33,250 nucleotides of DNA from an uncultured Erysipelotrichaceae bacterium (lineage in GTDB: Bacteria > Bacillota_I > Bacilli_A > RFN20 > CAG-826): contig CAMYZF010000004.1 in NCBI GenBank assembly GCA_947303755.1, positions 1 through 33,250 of the forward strand. The letters run 5' to 3'. The notes beneath the pieces were generated by a model. The model saw only the letters and a list, made by a program, of their open reading frames with translations. It had not been told where the DNA came from and searched no databases. Positions within the stretch are counted from its first letter, which is position 1. Every line of letters starts with the position of its first letter. A program made the translations under genes and the position numbers. Below, piece by piece: positions 16,997-24,504 of the stretch.

Positions 16997-18253
16997 ATGA
17001 AAATATTGTTTGTCCTTGAATGTGCCAATCAACCTACCAATGGCACTACCGCTTCATGCGTTCGTTTTGCTAAAGAATTAGAAAAGAAAGGTCATGAAGT
17101 AACCATCGTTGGTTGTGACCGTATCGTTGGAGAAAAATATCATCGTTATTTTGGATTACCAAAATATAAAATGCCTTTAGCGGATAAAAACATTGTTAAA
17201 GATGGCTTCATTCTCTGCAAGATGATCTACGACACATTATATAAAGCAGTTGAAGGACAAGACGTTGTTCATACCTTCCTTCCATTTAAGCTATCAAATA
17301 TGTGCCGTTTAATCGCGGAGGAAAAAGGTATCGCTGTTACAGGTGCGTTCCATACGGTCCCCCAAAACTACACTGCTGCAATTCATTTAGGTTGGTCAAA
17401 ACTAATTAACGGAATCATTCTTCATTGTTGCAAAAAGTATTACTACGAAAATATTAGATACATTCACTGCCCATCACAAATGGCGGCAGACATGATGATT
17501 AAGGGACATTTTAAAAATGCTATTCCCCGCGTTATTTCCAATGGTGTTAACTCATTTTTCCATGTGATAGATGCGAAAAAACCAGAGCAAATCGCAGATA
17601 AATTTGTTGTTTGCATGTCAGGAAGACTCGCAGATGAAAAGCGTCAAGATCTCATCATCAAATCAGTGGCAAAATCAAAATATAATAAGAACATCCAAAT
17701 TATCTTATGTGGCCAAGGAGTTAATCGTGACCGCTACCTACGTTTGGCTAAAAAGGTCAAACTCGCTAATCCTTTGATAATTAAGTTCTGTTCTCAAGAA
17801 GAACTAAGAGAAACGCTAAACTATATCGATTTATACATTCATGCTTCTGATTATGAAATCGAAGGCATTTCCTGTATCGAAGCTATGGCGTGCGGAACTG
17901 TTCCATTAATCTCGGATCATCCTGTATGTGCAACCAAAGATTTTGCGATTGATAAAGAACATTGCTTATTCAAACACGGTTCAGTCAAAGATTTAGCTAG
18001 AAAAATTGAATGGTTCTATGAACATCCAGAAGAAACCTCAAAATTAAGAGAACTATATCTAGAGCACGCTAAGAAATATGCTTTAGAGAAACAAGTCGAT
18101 GCCTTAGAACAAATGTTCGTTGATGCCTACAACGAGAAAAAAGAAGGTAAAGATTTGCACACCCTTCATCCAAGAAAGAAAGATAAAAAGCTTCTTAAAA
18201 GACTCAAACGTAACTACAAAAAGCAGCTTAAACATCCAGAAAGATATAGATAA
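16997..18253 (+). CDS. GT4 glycosyltransferase, split counterpart of the GT-PlsC fusion
   Basis: 418 residues from the ATG at 16997; an ATG three codons earlier overlaps the -10 box and is not preferred. GT-B fold, family 4: NGTT near residue 15, HTFLPF, GAFHTVPQNYTAAIHLGWS, VISNGVNS, SGRLADEKRQDL and the E-x7-E motif in YEIEGISCIEAMACG. It aligns along its length with residues 1-370 of the fusion protein at 1247, sharing NGTT, the FHxxxxNxxxxxxLxWSxLxN stretch and RQDLxIK. The C-terminal 40 residues are very Lys/Arg-rich, suiting contact with anionic membrane lipids. A palindromic terminator overlaps the stop. A glycolipid or envelope-glycan role is inferred. Confidence 0.87.
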   Translation: MKILFVLECANQPTNGTTASCVRFAKELEKKGHEVTIVGCDRIVGEKYHRYFGLPKYKMPLADKNIVKDGFILCKMIYDTLYKAVEGQDVVHTFLPFKLSNMCRLIAEEKGIAVTGAFHTVPQNYTAAIHLGWSKLINGIILHCCKKYYYENIRYIHCPSQMAADMMIKGHFKNAIPRVISNGVNSFFHVIDAKKPEQIADKFVVCMSGRLADEKRQDLIIKSVAKSKYNKNIQIILCGQGVNRDRYLRLAKKVKLANPLIIKFCSQEELRETLNYIDLYIHASDYEIEGISCIEAMACGTVPLISDHPVCATKDFAIDKEHCLFKHGSVKDLARKIEWFYEHPEETSKLRELYLEHAKKYALEKQVDALEQMFVDAYNEKKEGKDLHTLHPRKKDKKLLKRLKRNYKKQLKHPERYR

Positions 18254-18271
18254 TTAATTATCTATCTTTTT
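18246..18271 (+). terminator. Intrinsic terminator of the GT4 gene
   Basis: ATAGATAATTAATTATCTAT is a perfect 20-bp palindrome (18246-18265) overlapping the TAA stop, followed by CTTTTTA. It also overlaps the end of the convergent HIT remnant. Confidence 0.75.
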
Positions 18272-18440
18272 ATGATTTTCCAAATTCCGCCTCTAGGCTG
18301 ATTGCTATCACCTAAATAACGAGGAATGACATGTAGATGAGCGTGCATCACCGACTGTGCCGAAAGCAACGTTACCTTCGATAACTAGCATCTTTTTACC
18401 GACATCAGCAGGTCCCATACCTTCTTTTCGGTGACAGTAA
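18262..18440 (-). pseudogene. Remnant of a HIT-family nucleotide hydrolase
   Basis: The last part encodes MHAHLHVIPRYLGDSNQPRG..., ending at a TAG at 18262-18264. HAHLH is the histidine triad (H-x-H-x-H) of HIT proteins, and the IPRY-GD-PRGG tail also fits. Upstream the coding potential switches frame: GMGPADVGKKMLVIEGNVAFG is readable in another frame, and the triad frame meets a TAG. No start codon or ribosome site is present. At least one frameshift and loss of the 5' half are needed to explain it. It lies between the GT4 gene and MscS copy 2, convergent with the GT4 gene. Confidence 0.65.
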
Positions 18441-18481
18441 CAATAACGGTGAAGTGAACCCCTACATATGTGACAATTAGA

Positions 18482-18512
18482 CAAAAGAAAAAGGGCACAA
18501 CTAAGTGTGCCC
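18482..18512 (-). terminator. Intrinsic terminator of the second surface protein-MscS operon
   Basis: GGGCACA (18493-18499), 6-nt loop, TGTGCCC (18506-18512), followed on the minus strand by TTTTTCTTTT. It lies about 22 nt after the MscS stop. Confidence 0.9.
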
Positions 18513-18534
18513 GTAGAAGATATATTTTTAGAGG

Positions 18535-19554
18535 CTATTTACGAATATCAATATCTTTTGAAAGATCTTTTTGTTCCTCAACAAATTCTTCTGCTTCATG
18601 TTTGACTTTGTTAGAGACTTTTTCGTCTTTTCCTTCGTCATAAGAGACAGTGATTTGTGGGAATGGAATGTTGACATTGTTGTCATCAAATACAATCTTG
18701 ATTTCTCTATTCAAATCTCTTTGAACTTGATAGATATCACTTTCCTTACATTTGGCAACAAAAAGTAAGTTGACAGATGATTCAGCGAGTTCGGTAACAC
18801 CCTTATAGAATGGTCCTTCAACGATCGCTGGGATTCTCTCTTTAATTGCTGGTAAATTATCAGCGATAATCTTCTCAACCTTTTCAATTCTATCTCCATA
18901 GGAGATACCAACGTAACATTTTGCGACAGAAAGTTCTTTGGTTTGGTTGACGATGGAACGGATATCAGCGTTGTTGATAATCTTAATATTTCCACCTGCG
19001 TCCACTAATTTGGTAGTGCGAATACCAATCGCTTTAACGGTACCTCTCCAACCATCGACGATAACGATATCACCGACTTGGAAATCGCCTTCAAAGACGA
19101 TGAAGATACCAGCGAGGATATCTTGCACCAAAGCTTGTGAACCAAGACCTATAATCAAGGTTAACACACCAGCAGAGGCAAGCATCATTGTGGTGTCAGC
19201 ACCCCAAGCCCATAAGACAAAGAATACTGAGGCAATCGCGATGATCCATTTGATCAAATTAAGAAGGAGCAATGTAACGGTGATTGTCTTCTTAGATTCG
19301 AAGGTAATCTTTGCAAGCAAAGATAGGATAATGCTAGCTGCTGCCGCAATGGTGATGATTTGGACGGTTCTAATAATTGATGGCACCGCTTTTGCGACCA
19401 TGTAATTAACGAATTCGCTTTGACCTTCAATTGGTTTAAAGATCGTGTCTGGTCCAAAGATTTTGTTTGAGAAGACAAAGGCTACTACTGTCGCTGCAAC
19501 TAGTAAGCCAAAGGCTACCCAACCAATAATTTTTAATACTTTTTTCTTTTCCAT
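18535..19554 (-). CDS. MscS-type mechanosensitive ion channel (copy 2)
   Basis: 339 residues, a clear paralogue of the channel at 11291. Shared core: LASAGVLTLIIGLGSQALVQ pore helix, then FQVGDIVIVDGWRGTVKAIGIRTTKLVDAGGNIKI in the beta domain. Transmembrane helices near residues 6-28, 52-75 and 90-115 precede the pore. The tail is charged. The gene starts with a strong AAAGGAGG site and follows the 746-residue surface protein by 42 nt on the same strand, the same order as in the first cassette. MscS channels gate on membrane tension and protect against osmotic downshock; why the pair is linked to surface proteins is not known. Confidence 0.92.
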   Translation of the reverse strand: MEKKKVLKIIGWVAFGLLVAATVVAFVFSNKIFGPDTIFKPIEGQSEFVNYMVAKAVPSIIRTVQIITIAAAASIILSLLAKITFESKKTITVTLLLLNLIKWIIAIASVFFVLWAWGADTTMMLASAGVLTLIIGLGSQALVQDILAGIFIVFEGDFQVGDIVIVDGWRGTVKAIGIRTTKLVDAGGNIKIINNADIRSIVNQTKELSVAKCYVGISYGDRIEKVEKIIADNLPAIKERIPAIVEGPFYKGVTELAESSVNLLFVAKCKESDIYQVQRDLNREIKIVFDDNNVNIPFPQITVSYDEGKDEKVSNKVKHEAEEFVEEQKDLSKDIDIRK

Positions 19555-19596
19555 AAAATAACCTCCTTTATTATTTGTTTTTATGAAATTGAATAA

Positions 19597-21837
19597 TTAA
19601 ACATTGTTATAAACAACCAATATATCATTAATCATCGCTTCACTACCGGCTTCTTCAACAGAAATATTGAAGAACATAGCGCCGTTGTTCGATTCAAATT
19701 CAAACTTTTCACTTTGATCATCAGCGCAAACAAATTCATGGGCAGACGCTCCATCAAAGTGGTGTTCATTCATTGGTGAGTCTTCGTAGAAGGAAACGCT
19801 TATGGTTATTGGTTGAGCGGCTTGAATAATGATGGACTTAATACCAAGATCTATTCCGGTTCCATTAGCAATATATGATCCGCTTGTATTATAACCAACT
19901 TTAAACATCGCATGCATAAAGTAGTAACAACCGTTGGAATAAATAGTTCCAACAGATGAAAAGTTTAATGTTTCAGTAGTATCGGATCCTTCGCTAGGGA
20001 GAGATTGGAAATATTCGCTAAAAGCGAAACCGTTTTTTCTCCATCTTGCATATAATGTAACGTCTTTAGTGACTTGGTAATCGTAACTAACCCTGCTACC
20101 ATCAGGTGTTTCGCTCCATCCGTTGAAAAGATAAATTTCACTTGGTCCTTCTACAACTTCCAAGGTTTCGCTAGTTGGCAAAGAAATTGTTTCGTTTGGA
20201 TCTACAGTTATTGGTTCTAATGGATAATCGGTAGAACCACCATTCATGTCGAAATTAACTGTATATTGACTTGATGGAGGTAATTCTTTCCATTGCGCAA
20301 TTAAAGTGACATCAGAAGAAATACCGACTGTAGTACCTGCTTCTAATAGGTCTTCTACACCTTTCACTTTCCATCCAGAGAATTCGAATCCATCGGGAGC
20401 AGTAAAACCAATGGTTTCAATATCTGGCAATGGTTCTTTATTTGTATTTCTTACAATGTAAGGACCAAAACTACCGGATCCTCCATTGGCATCGAAATAT
20501 ATATTAAATTGATTCTCAATTATTGGGGTTGCATAAACAAATTTTATAGAGTTAATAGATACTGAATTACTAGAGTTGTTATCTCTAGATAAACAGAAAT
20601 ATCTAGCATCAGGGTTGGTGCATTCAAATGTATAATCTTGAGCAAATTCAACTGTTTTTGTTTCGGCACCTTCGGTGACTCTTTCATAGATTGGACTTGC
20701 ACTATAGACCACGTTGAGATCATAACCGACAGTTTTGCTGTTTACTGTAATCGATTTTATTGGACCACCAAATGGTGTTGTTGTAGAGACAAATGCGTCA
20801 TAAACGTACATGCCTAGTGTTCCGTCATTTGAAGAATAAGCAACAGTTGAATATTGGAATTCGACATCCATTAGTGTAACGCTTGAAATCACTGTAGATG
20901 GTTGTTCTGGGAAGTAACTAAAGAAAGTTCTGTCCGCAGTAACTGTGTTTTCTTGGGTTGGGAATTTGGTCCATCCCGCTACTAATGTAGAGTCACTTGT
21001 AGGAACAATAGTTTCACCAGGTTGATGTAATTCTCCTTCACCATTTACCTTCCAACCACCGAAGTATTCGTCTTTGTTTGGAACAAAAATACAAACAGGA
21101 AGTGTGTATTCGCTGTTGGTTTTGACTTCAATCGGACTCATTGTTCCATCTCTACCATCAGCATCAAATGAAATTGTTACTTGCTCTTTGACTGGAGTAT
21201 CTGGAGTATCACTTTCAGCAGGAGTTACAACTACCTCTGTATAAATCGGATATTCCACTAAACCAATCTTATAAACAGATACTTCATATTCGCTTGATGG
21301 CGTGAGATCTACAAAGTAGCCTTCATTTGAACCAGCTTGTAATTCATTTGATTGATTGTAATTTAAATCATTATTTGCCATTTGAATGACAAATTGTTCA
21401 TTGCTTCCAACTTCTTCAAGTTCAAGTTCATAGTTTAAAGAAACTGGTGTAAGGTCCATTTTGTTAACCTTACATTTAGCTTGAACAAAGATATTGATAC
21501 CCACTAAAGCGGATAACGAACCAACGGTAACTAAAGATGCACCAACAACTGTGGCAATTGATGTCGCAGCAGAACCGCCAGCGCTTCCACCACTTGAAGA
21601 TGATGAAGAGTCAGATTGTTTTGATTCTTCTTTTTTAGATTCCTCTTTTTTACGTTCTTTCTCTTTTGGAGAATGATCGTCATTAACTTGAGGATTATCG
21701 TTTACTTCGTCTCTTAAAGGATCACGGTTATCACTAAAAGAGGTGTATTCACCATCTTGAGTGCCACCAAATTCGAAAGTATCTACTCCTTCGTTAGTGA
21801 TCTTTTCAACGTTAAATTCATCGTTGTGTCTAGACAT
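19597..21837 (-). CDS. N-terminally anchored surface protein with three InlB B-repeats
   Basis: 746 residues. A charged cytoplasmic head (1-75), a Ser/Gly linker (77-90) and one transmembrane helix (about 92-118) place the rest outside. A fibronectin-like beta domain follows (about 125-205), matching the same position in the 1196-residue protein. InlB B-repeat (Flg_new-type) domains lie at about 219-290, 444-518 and 525-600, with their FDANGG opening and GW/ARW closing strands. A beta-rich region separates repeats 1 and 2, and another follows repeat 3. No LPXTG or signal peptide. TATAAT ends 10 nt before the ATG and there is no ribosome site. It heads a two-gene operon with MscS copy 2. Adhesion is the usual guess for such repeats. 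Confidence 0.87.
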   Translation of the reverse strand: MSRHNDEFNVEKITNEGVDTFEFGGTQDGEYTSFSDNRDPLRDEVNDNPQVNDDHSPKEKERKKEESKKEESKQSDSSSSSSGGSAGGSAATSIATVVGASLVTVGSLSALVGINIFVQAKCKVNKMDLTPVSLNYELELEEVGSNEQFVIQMANNDLNYNQSNELQAGSNEGYFVDLTPSSEYEVSVYKIGLVEYPIYTEVVVTPAESDTPDTPVKEQVTISFDADGRDGTMSPIEVKTNSEYTLPVCIFVPNKDEYFGGWKVNGEGELHQPGETIVPTSDSTLVAGWTKFPTQENTVTADRTFFSYFPEQPSTVISSVTLMDVEFQYSTVAYSSNDGTLGMYVYDAFVSTTTPFGGPIKSITVNSKTVGYDLNVVYSASPIYERVTEGAETKTVEFAQDYTFECTNPDARYFCLSRDNNSSNSVSINSIKFVYATPIIENQFNIYFDANGGSGSFGPYIVRNTNKEPLPDIETIGFTAPDGFEFSGWKVKGVEDLLEAGTTVGISSDVTLIAQWKELPPSSQYTVNFDMNGGSTDYPLEPITVDPNETISLPTSETLEVVEGPSEIYLFNGWSETPDGSRVSYDYQVTKDVTLYARWRKNGFAFSEYFQSLPSEGSDTTETLNFSSVGTIYSNGCYYFMHAMFKVGYNTSGSYIANGTGIDLGIKSIIIQAAQPITISVSFYEDSPMNEHHFDGASAHEFVCADDQSEKFEFESNNGAMFFNISVEEAGSEAMINDILVVYNNV

Positions 21838-21847
21838 ATTTTACAAA

Positions 21848-21853
21848 ATTATA
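21848..21853 (-). promoter_or_regulatory. TATAAT box 10 nt before the InlB-repeat protein ATG
   Basis: Perfect minus-strand TATAAT, 10 nt, ATG at 21837, no Shine-Dalgarno sequence; same geometry as at 15963-15968 and 5509-5514. Confidence 0.55.
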
Positions 21854-21958
21854 TATTACTCAGTGTACTTTGAAAACAAGGAATAACATATGTATGCATT
21901 ATGCATTATATATTCACGAATAGCACAAATGTGTCACACGTATTAATGACTCAAAGAG

Positions 21959-22708
21959 TTAGAATACTGGCCAAGAGTATTGAATCATGTATTCCCCGCG
22001 GTACATTCTTACTGCGTCAGGATTATTACGTTTATATTCATAAGCGTCGCAATCAACTTTATTAACATCGATTGAAACGGCGTTATGCTTTTTGATAAGT
22101 ACATCTCCGCATCCAATTTCTTTTAAGGTTGCTTGAATATCAGAGATTAGGTTTCTTAGATATGACTTATGGTCTTCTTCCCACAAAACAGCGTTTAATT
22201 CGTTGATATTAATAGAAGAACCTTCTCTATCCACTAGATAGGCGAATAACTCTTTTGATTTAGTGTATTTGAATCTAACTGGTTCGTTATTATGGAACAC
22301 ATCAAAGTTACCAAAACATTTGATTTGAAGTTTCTTATTTCCTTTTAATTCGACTGGATATCTAAGGGCCTCAACTTCACGTTTAATCTTCTCTTCATTA
22401 ACTGGTTTTGAGACATAGCCAGAAGCATGCATTTTCATCGCTTCTAAAGCGTAATTATCATAGGCTGTAACAAAGATCACATTTAAAGTTGGATTGGTCT
22501 CTTTTAAGGATTTCGCTAGGGAAATGCCGGTGATTTTTGGCATTTCAATATCTAAAAAGGCAATATCTATTTTGCGATTTTTATTTTCTTCTAAAGCTTT
22601 GACTGGATTGGTGTAACAAAACACTTCAGAGTCTTTTAAAACATTCTTAACACATTCCTCTAAACGAAGAAGTTGAAGTTGTTCATCATCCACTAATAAG
22701 ATTTTCAT
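21959..22708 (-). CDS. Response regulator with a winged-helix, SARP-like output domain
   Basis: 249 residues. Residues 1-115 are a receiver domain: paired acidic residues Asp7-Asp8, phospho-acceptor Asp53 in FLDIEMP, the switch Thr in VTAYD and Lys in SKPVN. Residues about 125-245 form an output domain beginning LQIKCFGNFDVFHNNEPVRFKYTKSKELFAYLVDR, the style of an OmpR/SARP winged helix and not the LytTR domain that usually partners LytS-type kinases. It starts inside the stop of the kinase gene (ATGA overlap), so the pair is co-translated and surely works together. It lies just downstream of nothing else on its strand and just upstream of the surface protein-MscS cassette, a possible target. 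Confidence 0.88.
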   Translation of the reverse strand: MKILLVDDEQLQLLRLEECVKNVLKDSEVFCYTNPVKALEENKNRKIDIAFLDIEMPKITGISLAKSLKETNPTLNVIFVTAYDNYALEAMKMHASGYVSKPVNEEKIKREVEALRYPVELKGNKKLQIKCFGNFDVFHNNEPVRFKYTKSKELFAYLVDREGSSININELNAVLWEEDHKSYLRNLISDIQATLKEIGCGDVLIKKHNAVSIDVNKVDCDAYEYKRNNPDAVRMYRGEYMIQYSWPVF

Positions 22709-23967
22709 TTGTAAAATTTCACCACCACTTTTGAGCCTTTATCGATTTGGCTTTCAATGAATAATTCGCCGTTACACATTAAACTCAAACGATGCCTAAT
22801 ATTATTTAAGCCGATATGTTCACCATTTTCTAGATTGATATTATTTGGATCAAAACCCACTCCATCATCGATGACTTCAACAATATAGGCTGTATCATCT
22901 TCATATGATTTAATGGTTAATGTACCACCTTCTATTTTTTGAAGGATTCCATGTTTAATCGCATTTTCCACGAGTGGTTGAATGCTTAATGGCGGAACTT
23001 CAAAATCGGTCACTCTGATATCTTCAATAACATTTAATCTATCTGAGAAACGCATCTTCTCTAGAGAGATGTATGTTTCAATATGTTTTAGTTCATCAGA
23101 GAAAGACACTAACTGGTTATTGGTGAGCGTGGAGAAATTCATTCTTAAATATTCAGTGAAATCATCTAACGCTCTTTTAGCTTTAGCAGGATCAAGACTA
23201 ATAAGCGTGGATATCGATGAAAGAGTGTTATACACAAAGTGTGGTCTAATCTGAGACACCATCACATTGATATAAGCATCTTTAATCTTCTTCTCTTCTT
23301 CTTGAATACGAATGTTTTTCTCAACATCTAAGAATAAGACTAATATTTCTGTAGTGATAATAATTGATAGATACGCTACAGCGTATCCAGGCATAAAGTT
23401 TTGCACAATGATCGCGACAAATGGGAACAAACAATATAAGAAGAAAGCAAGTTTCTCTCTAAATCTGAGTTCTTTGTTAATTAAAGCGAGCACAAAGATG
23501 ACTACGAACATCACAAATTGGTAGCCTTGTGACATAAACATAGATGGCGAACGAGTGTAAACCCCATCCACCGCTTTAAAGAAAATATGCGTGAAGATAT
23601 TGACGATATTTAATAATACAAATACTGCAAATATAGAGATATTGATAATCGAAGTAACTTTTCTAGGTTTACCACTTACATTCGCATAATAAATTATGTA
23701 ATAAAAAAGAAGGAACACTTCCAAATTATTCATGACATAGAAGGTTGTATAAAAGCCCATGATAAATGTATCGCTTGTATATACTTCTTTTACGCATGTA
23801 AAGGTTAGATAAGTCGCGAAATGAATAATCGTAAATAAGAAGAAAGTTAAAAGAACCTTTTCATCTTTTCGTCTATCCTTCTTCATAAAGAATTTAGCGA
23901 CGTGAATTAAAAAGATCGCTATACCTAGGATACAAATTGTCGCGTTGAATACACTTTTTGGATTCAT
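22705..23967 (-). CDS. LytS/YehU-type sensor histidine kinase
   Basis: 420 residues. The first 215 are a membrane sensor with about seven hydrophobic helices. The His_kinase domain follows, with phospho-acceptor His243 in the diagnostic QIRPHFVYNTLSSI, then an HATPase_c domain with N-box PLVENAIKHG (Asn335) and G-box DDGVGFD. It autophosphorylates in response to an unknown membrane or peptide signal and passes the phosphate to the regulator encoded next. TATAAT ends 11 nt before the ATG, and only a weak AGG could serve as ribosome site. Two terminators lie immediately upstream, insulating the operon from the accessory region. Confidence 0.92.
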   Translation of the reverse strand: MNPKSVFNATICILGIAIFLIHVAKFFMKKDRRKDEKVLLTFFLFTIIHFATYLTFTCVKEVYTSDTFIMGFYTTFYVMNNLEVFLLFYYIIYYANVSGKPRKVTSIINISIFAVFVLLNIVNIFTHIFFKAVDGVYTRSPSMFMSQGYQFVMFVVIFVLALINKELRFREKLAFFLYCLFPFVAIIVQNFMPGYAVAYLSIIITTEILVLFLDVEKNIRIQEEEKKIKDAYINVMVSQIRPHFVYNTLSSISTLISLDPAKAKRALDDFTEYLRMNFSTLTNNQLVSFSDELKHIETYISLEKMRFSDRLNVIEDIRVTDFEVPPLSIQPLVENAIKHGILQKIEGGTLTIKSYEDDTAYIVEVIDDGVGFDPNNINLENGEHIGLNNIRHRLSLMCNGELFIESQIDKGSKVVVKFYK

Positions 23968-23978
23968 ATGCCTATAAC

Positions 23979-23984
23979 ATTATA
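23979..23984 (-). promoter_or_regulatory. TATAAT box 11 nt before the histidine kinase ATG
   Basis: Perfect minus-strand TATAAT between the terminator at 23995-24020 and the kinase start. The predicted leader is only about 4-5 nt. Confidence 0.5.
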
Positions 23985-23994
23985 ATCACTTGAA

Positions 23995-24020
23995 GAAAAA
24001 TCCCCAACTAATGTTGAGGG
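23995..24020 (-). terminator. Intrinsic terminator upstream of the kinase operon
   Basis: CAAC (24005-24008), loop TAAT, GTTG (24013-24016), bulged A, then GGG pairing with CCC (24002-24004). A T-run follows on the minus strand. Confidence 0.7.
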
Positions 24021-24037
24021 TATAAGCGTATTTCTTT

Positions 24038-24070
24038 ATAAAATAAAAGGCAGTTTATGTAGACTGCCAT
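24038..24070 (-). terminator. Intrinsic terminator following paired repeat A
   Basis: GGCAGT (24049-24054) and ACTGCC (24063-24068) with an 8-nt loop, followed on the minus strand by TTTTATTTT. It is the first of two terminators in series. Its outer base lies 26 nt after the nearer motif copy of paired repeat A. Confidence 0.85.
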
Positions 24071-24092
24071 CTTAAATTACGATGGGCTAATT

Positions 24093-24142
24093 GAACGCCA
24101 TAAATGCGTCCATTTAAATAACCCGAACGCCATAAATGCGTC
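24093..24142 (-). repeat. Paired 3'-flank repeat A (two 18-bp copies, 32-bp period)
   Basis: Exact 18-bp copies of GAACGCCATAAATGCGTC (plus strand) at 24093-24110 and 24125-24142, separated by 14 unrelated bases. On the minus strand the core is CATTTATGGCGT, at 24095-24106 and 24127-24138. It lies between the stop of the gene remnant (24268) and a terminator. The remaining intergenic sequence 24143-24267 holds nothing else recognisable apart from a poor third resemblance near 24178. Confidence 0.9.
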
Positions 24143-24267
24143 TTTTATATTTTATATAAGATTGTTTGGCTGTCAACACGGCATAAGTGCGTGCAGACAC
24201 AAAAAAGTTCTATGTTGAGTCTATTCCTTAATGTGATTATGAATGAATTTGTTAATTTGTTCAGTTG

Positions 24268-24504
24268 TCAAGCAAAAACGAAGGTTGAACCACGATATTT
24301 ATAATTTTCAAAAACAGTTTTCTTACTTTCTTGAGATTTTTTAATTATTTGGGCGATTCGATCACTCACTAACGAACCTTTATCTAAATAATCAATATCC
24401 CCCGCTCTACCCAAAAACTTTATCGGGTCATTTTGCCACTCTCTATGATATGGGGCTAAAGTATTGAAAGATTCTAGATCTTCTACAAATACTAAATGAC
24501 TATT
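24268..24504 (-). pseudogene. Truncated C-terminal remnant of an unidentified gene
   Basis: An open frame of 78 codons ends in TGA at 24268-24270 and begins directly after a TGA at 24505-24507. It has no ATG, GTG or TTG near its start and no ribosome site. The peptide looks like real protein: near its start it reads HLVFVEDLESFNTLAPYHRE and it ends with ENYKYRGSTFVFA. It overlaps the last 5 bases of the 1344-residue surface protein gene in another frame. I do not recognise the family. The likeliest reading is the tail of a gene whose front was lost when the surface protein gene or its 3' end moved in. The real 3' flank, with repeat A and a terminator, is retained. Confidence 0.6.

Noticed and set aside
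21918..21948. A single CATT-AATA-CGTGT resembling the paired motif downstream of the response regulator
   Set aside because: The gap is one base too long, and no second copy or terminator is present at the expected spacing.
24178..24192. A third copy of repeat A (ACGGCATAAGTGCGT)
   Set aside because: It differs at two positions and lies 51 bp from the previous copy, breaking the 32-bp rule.
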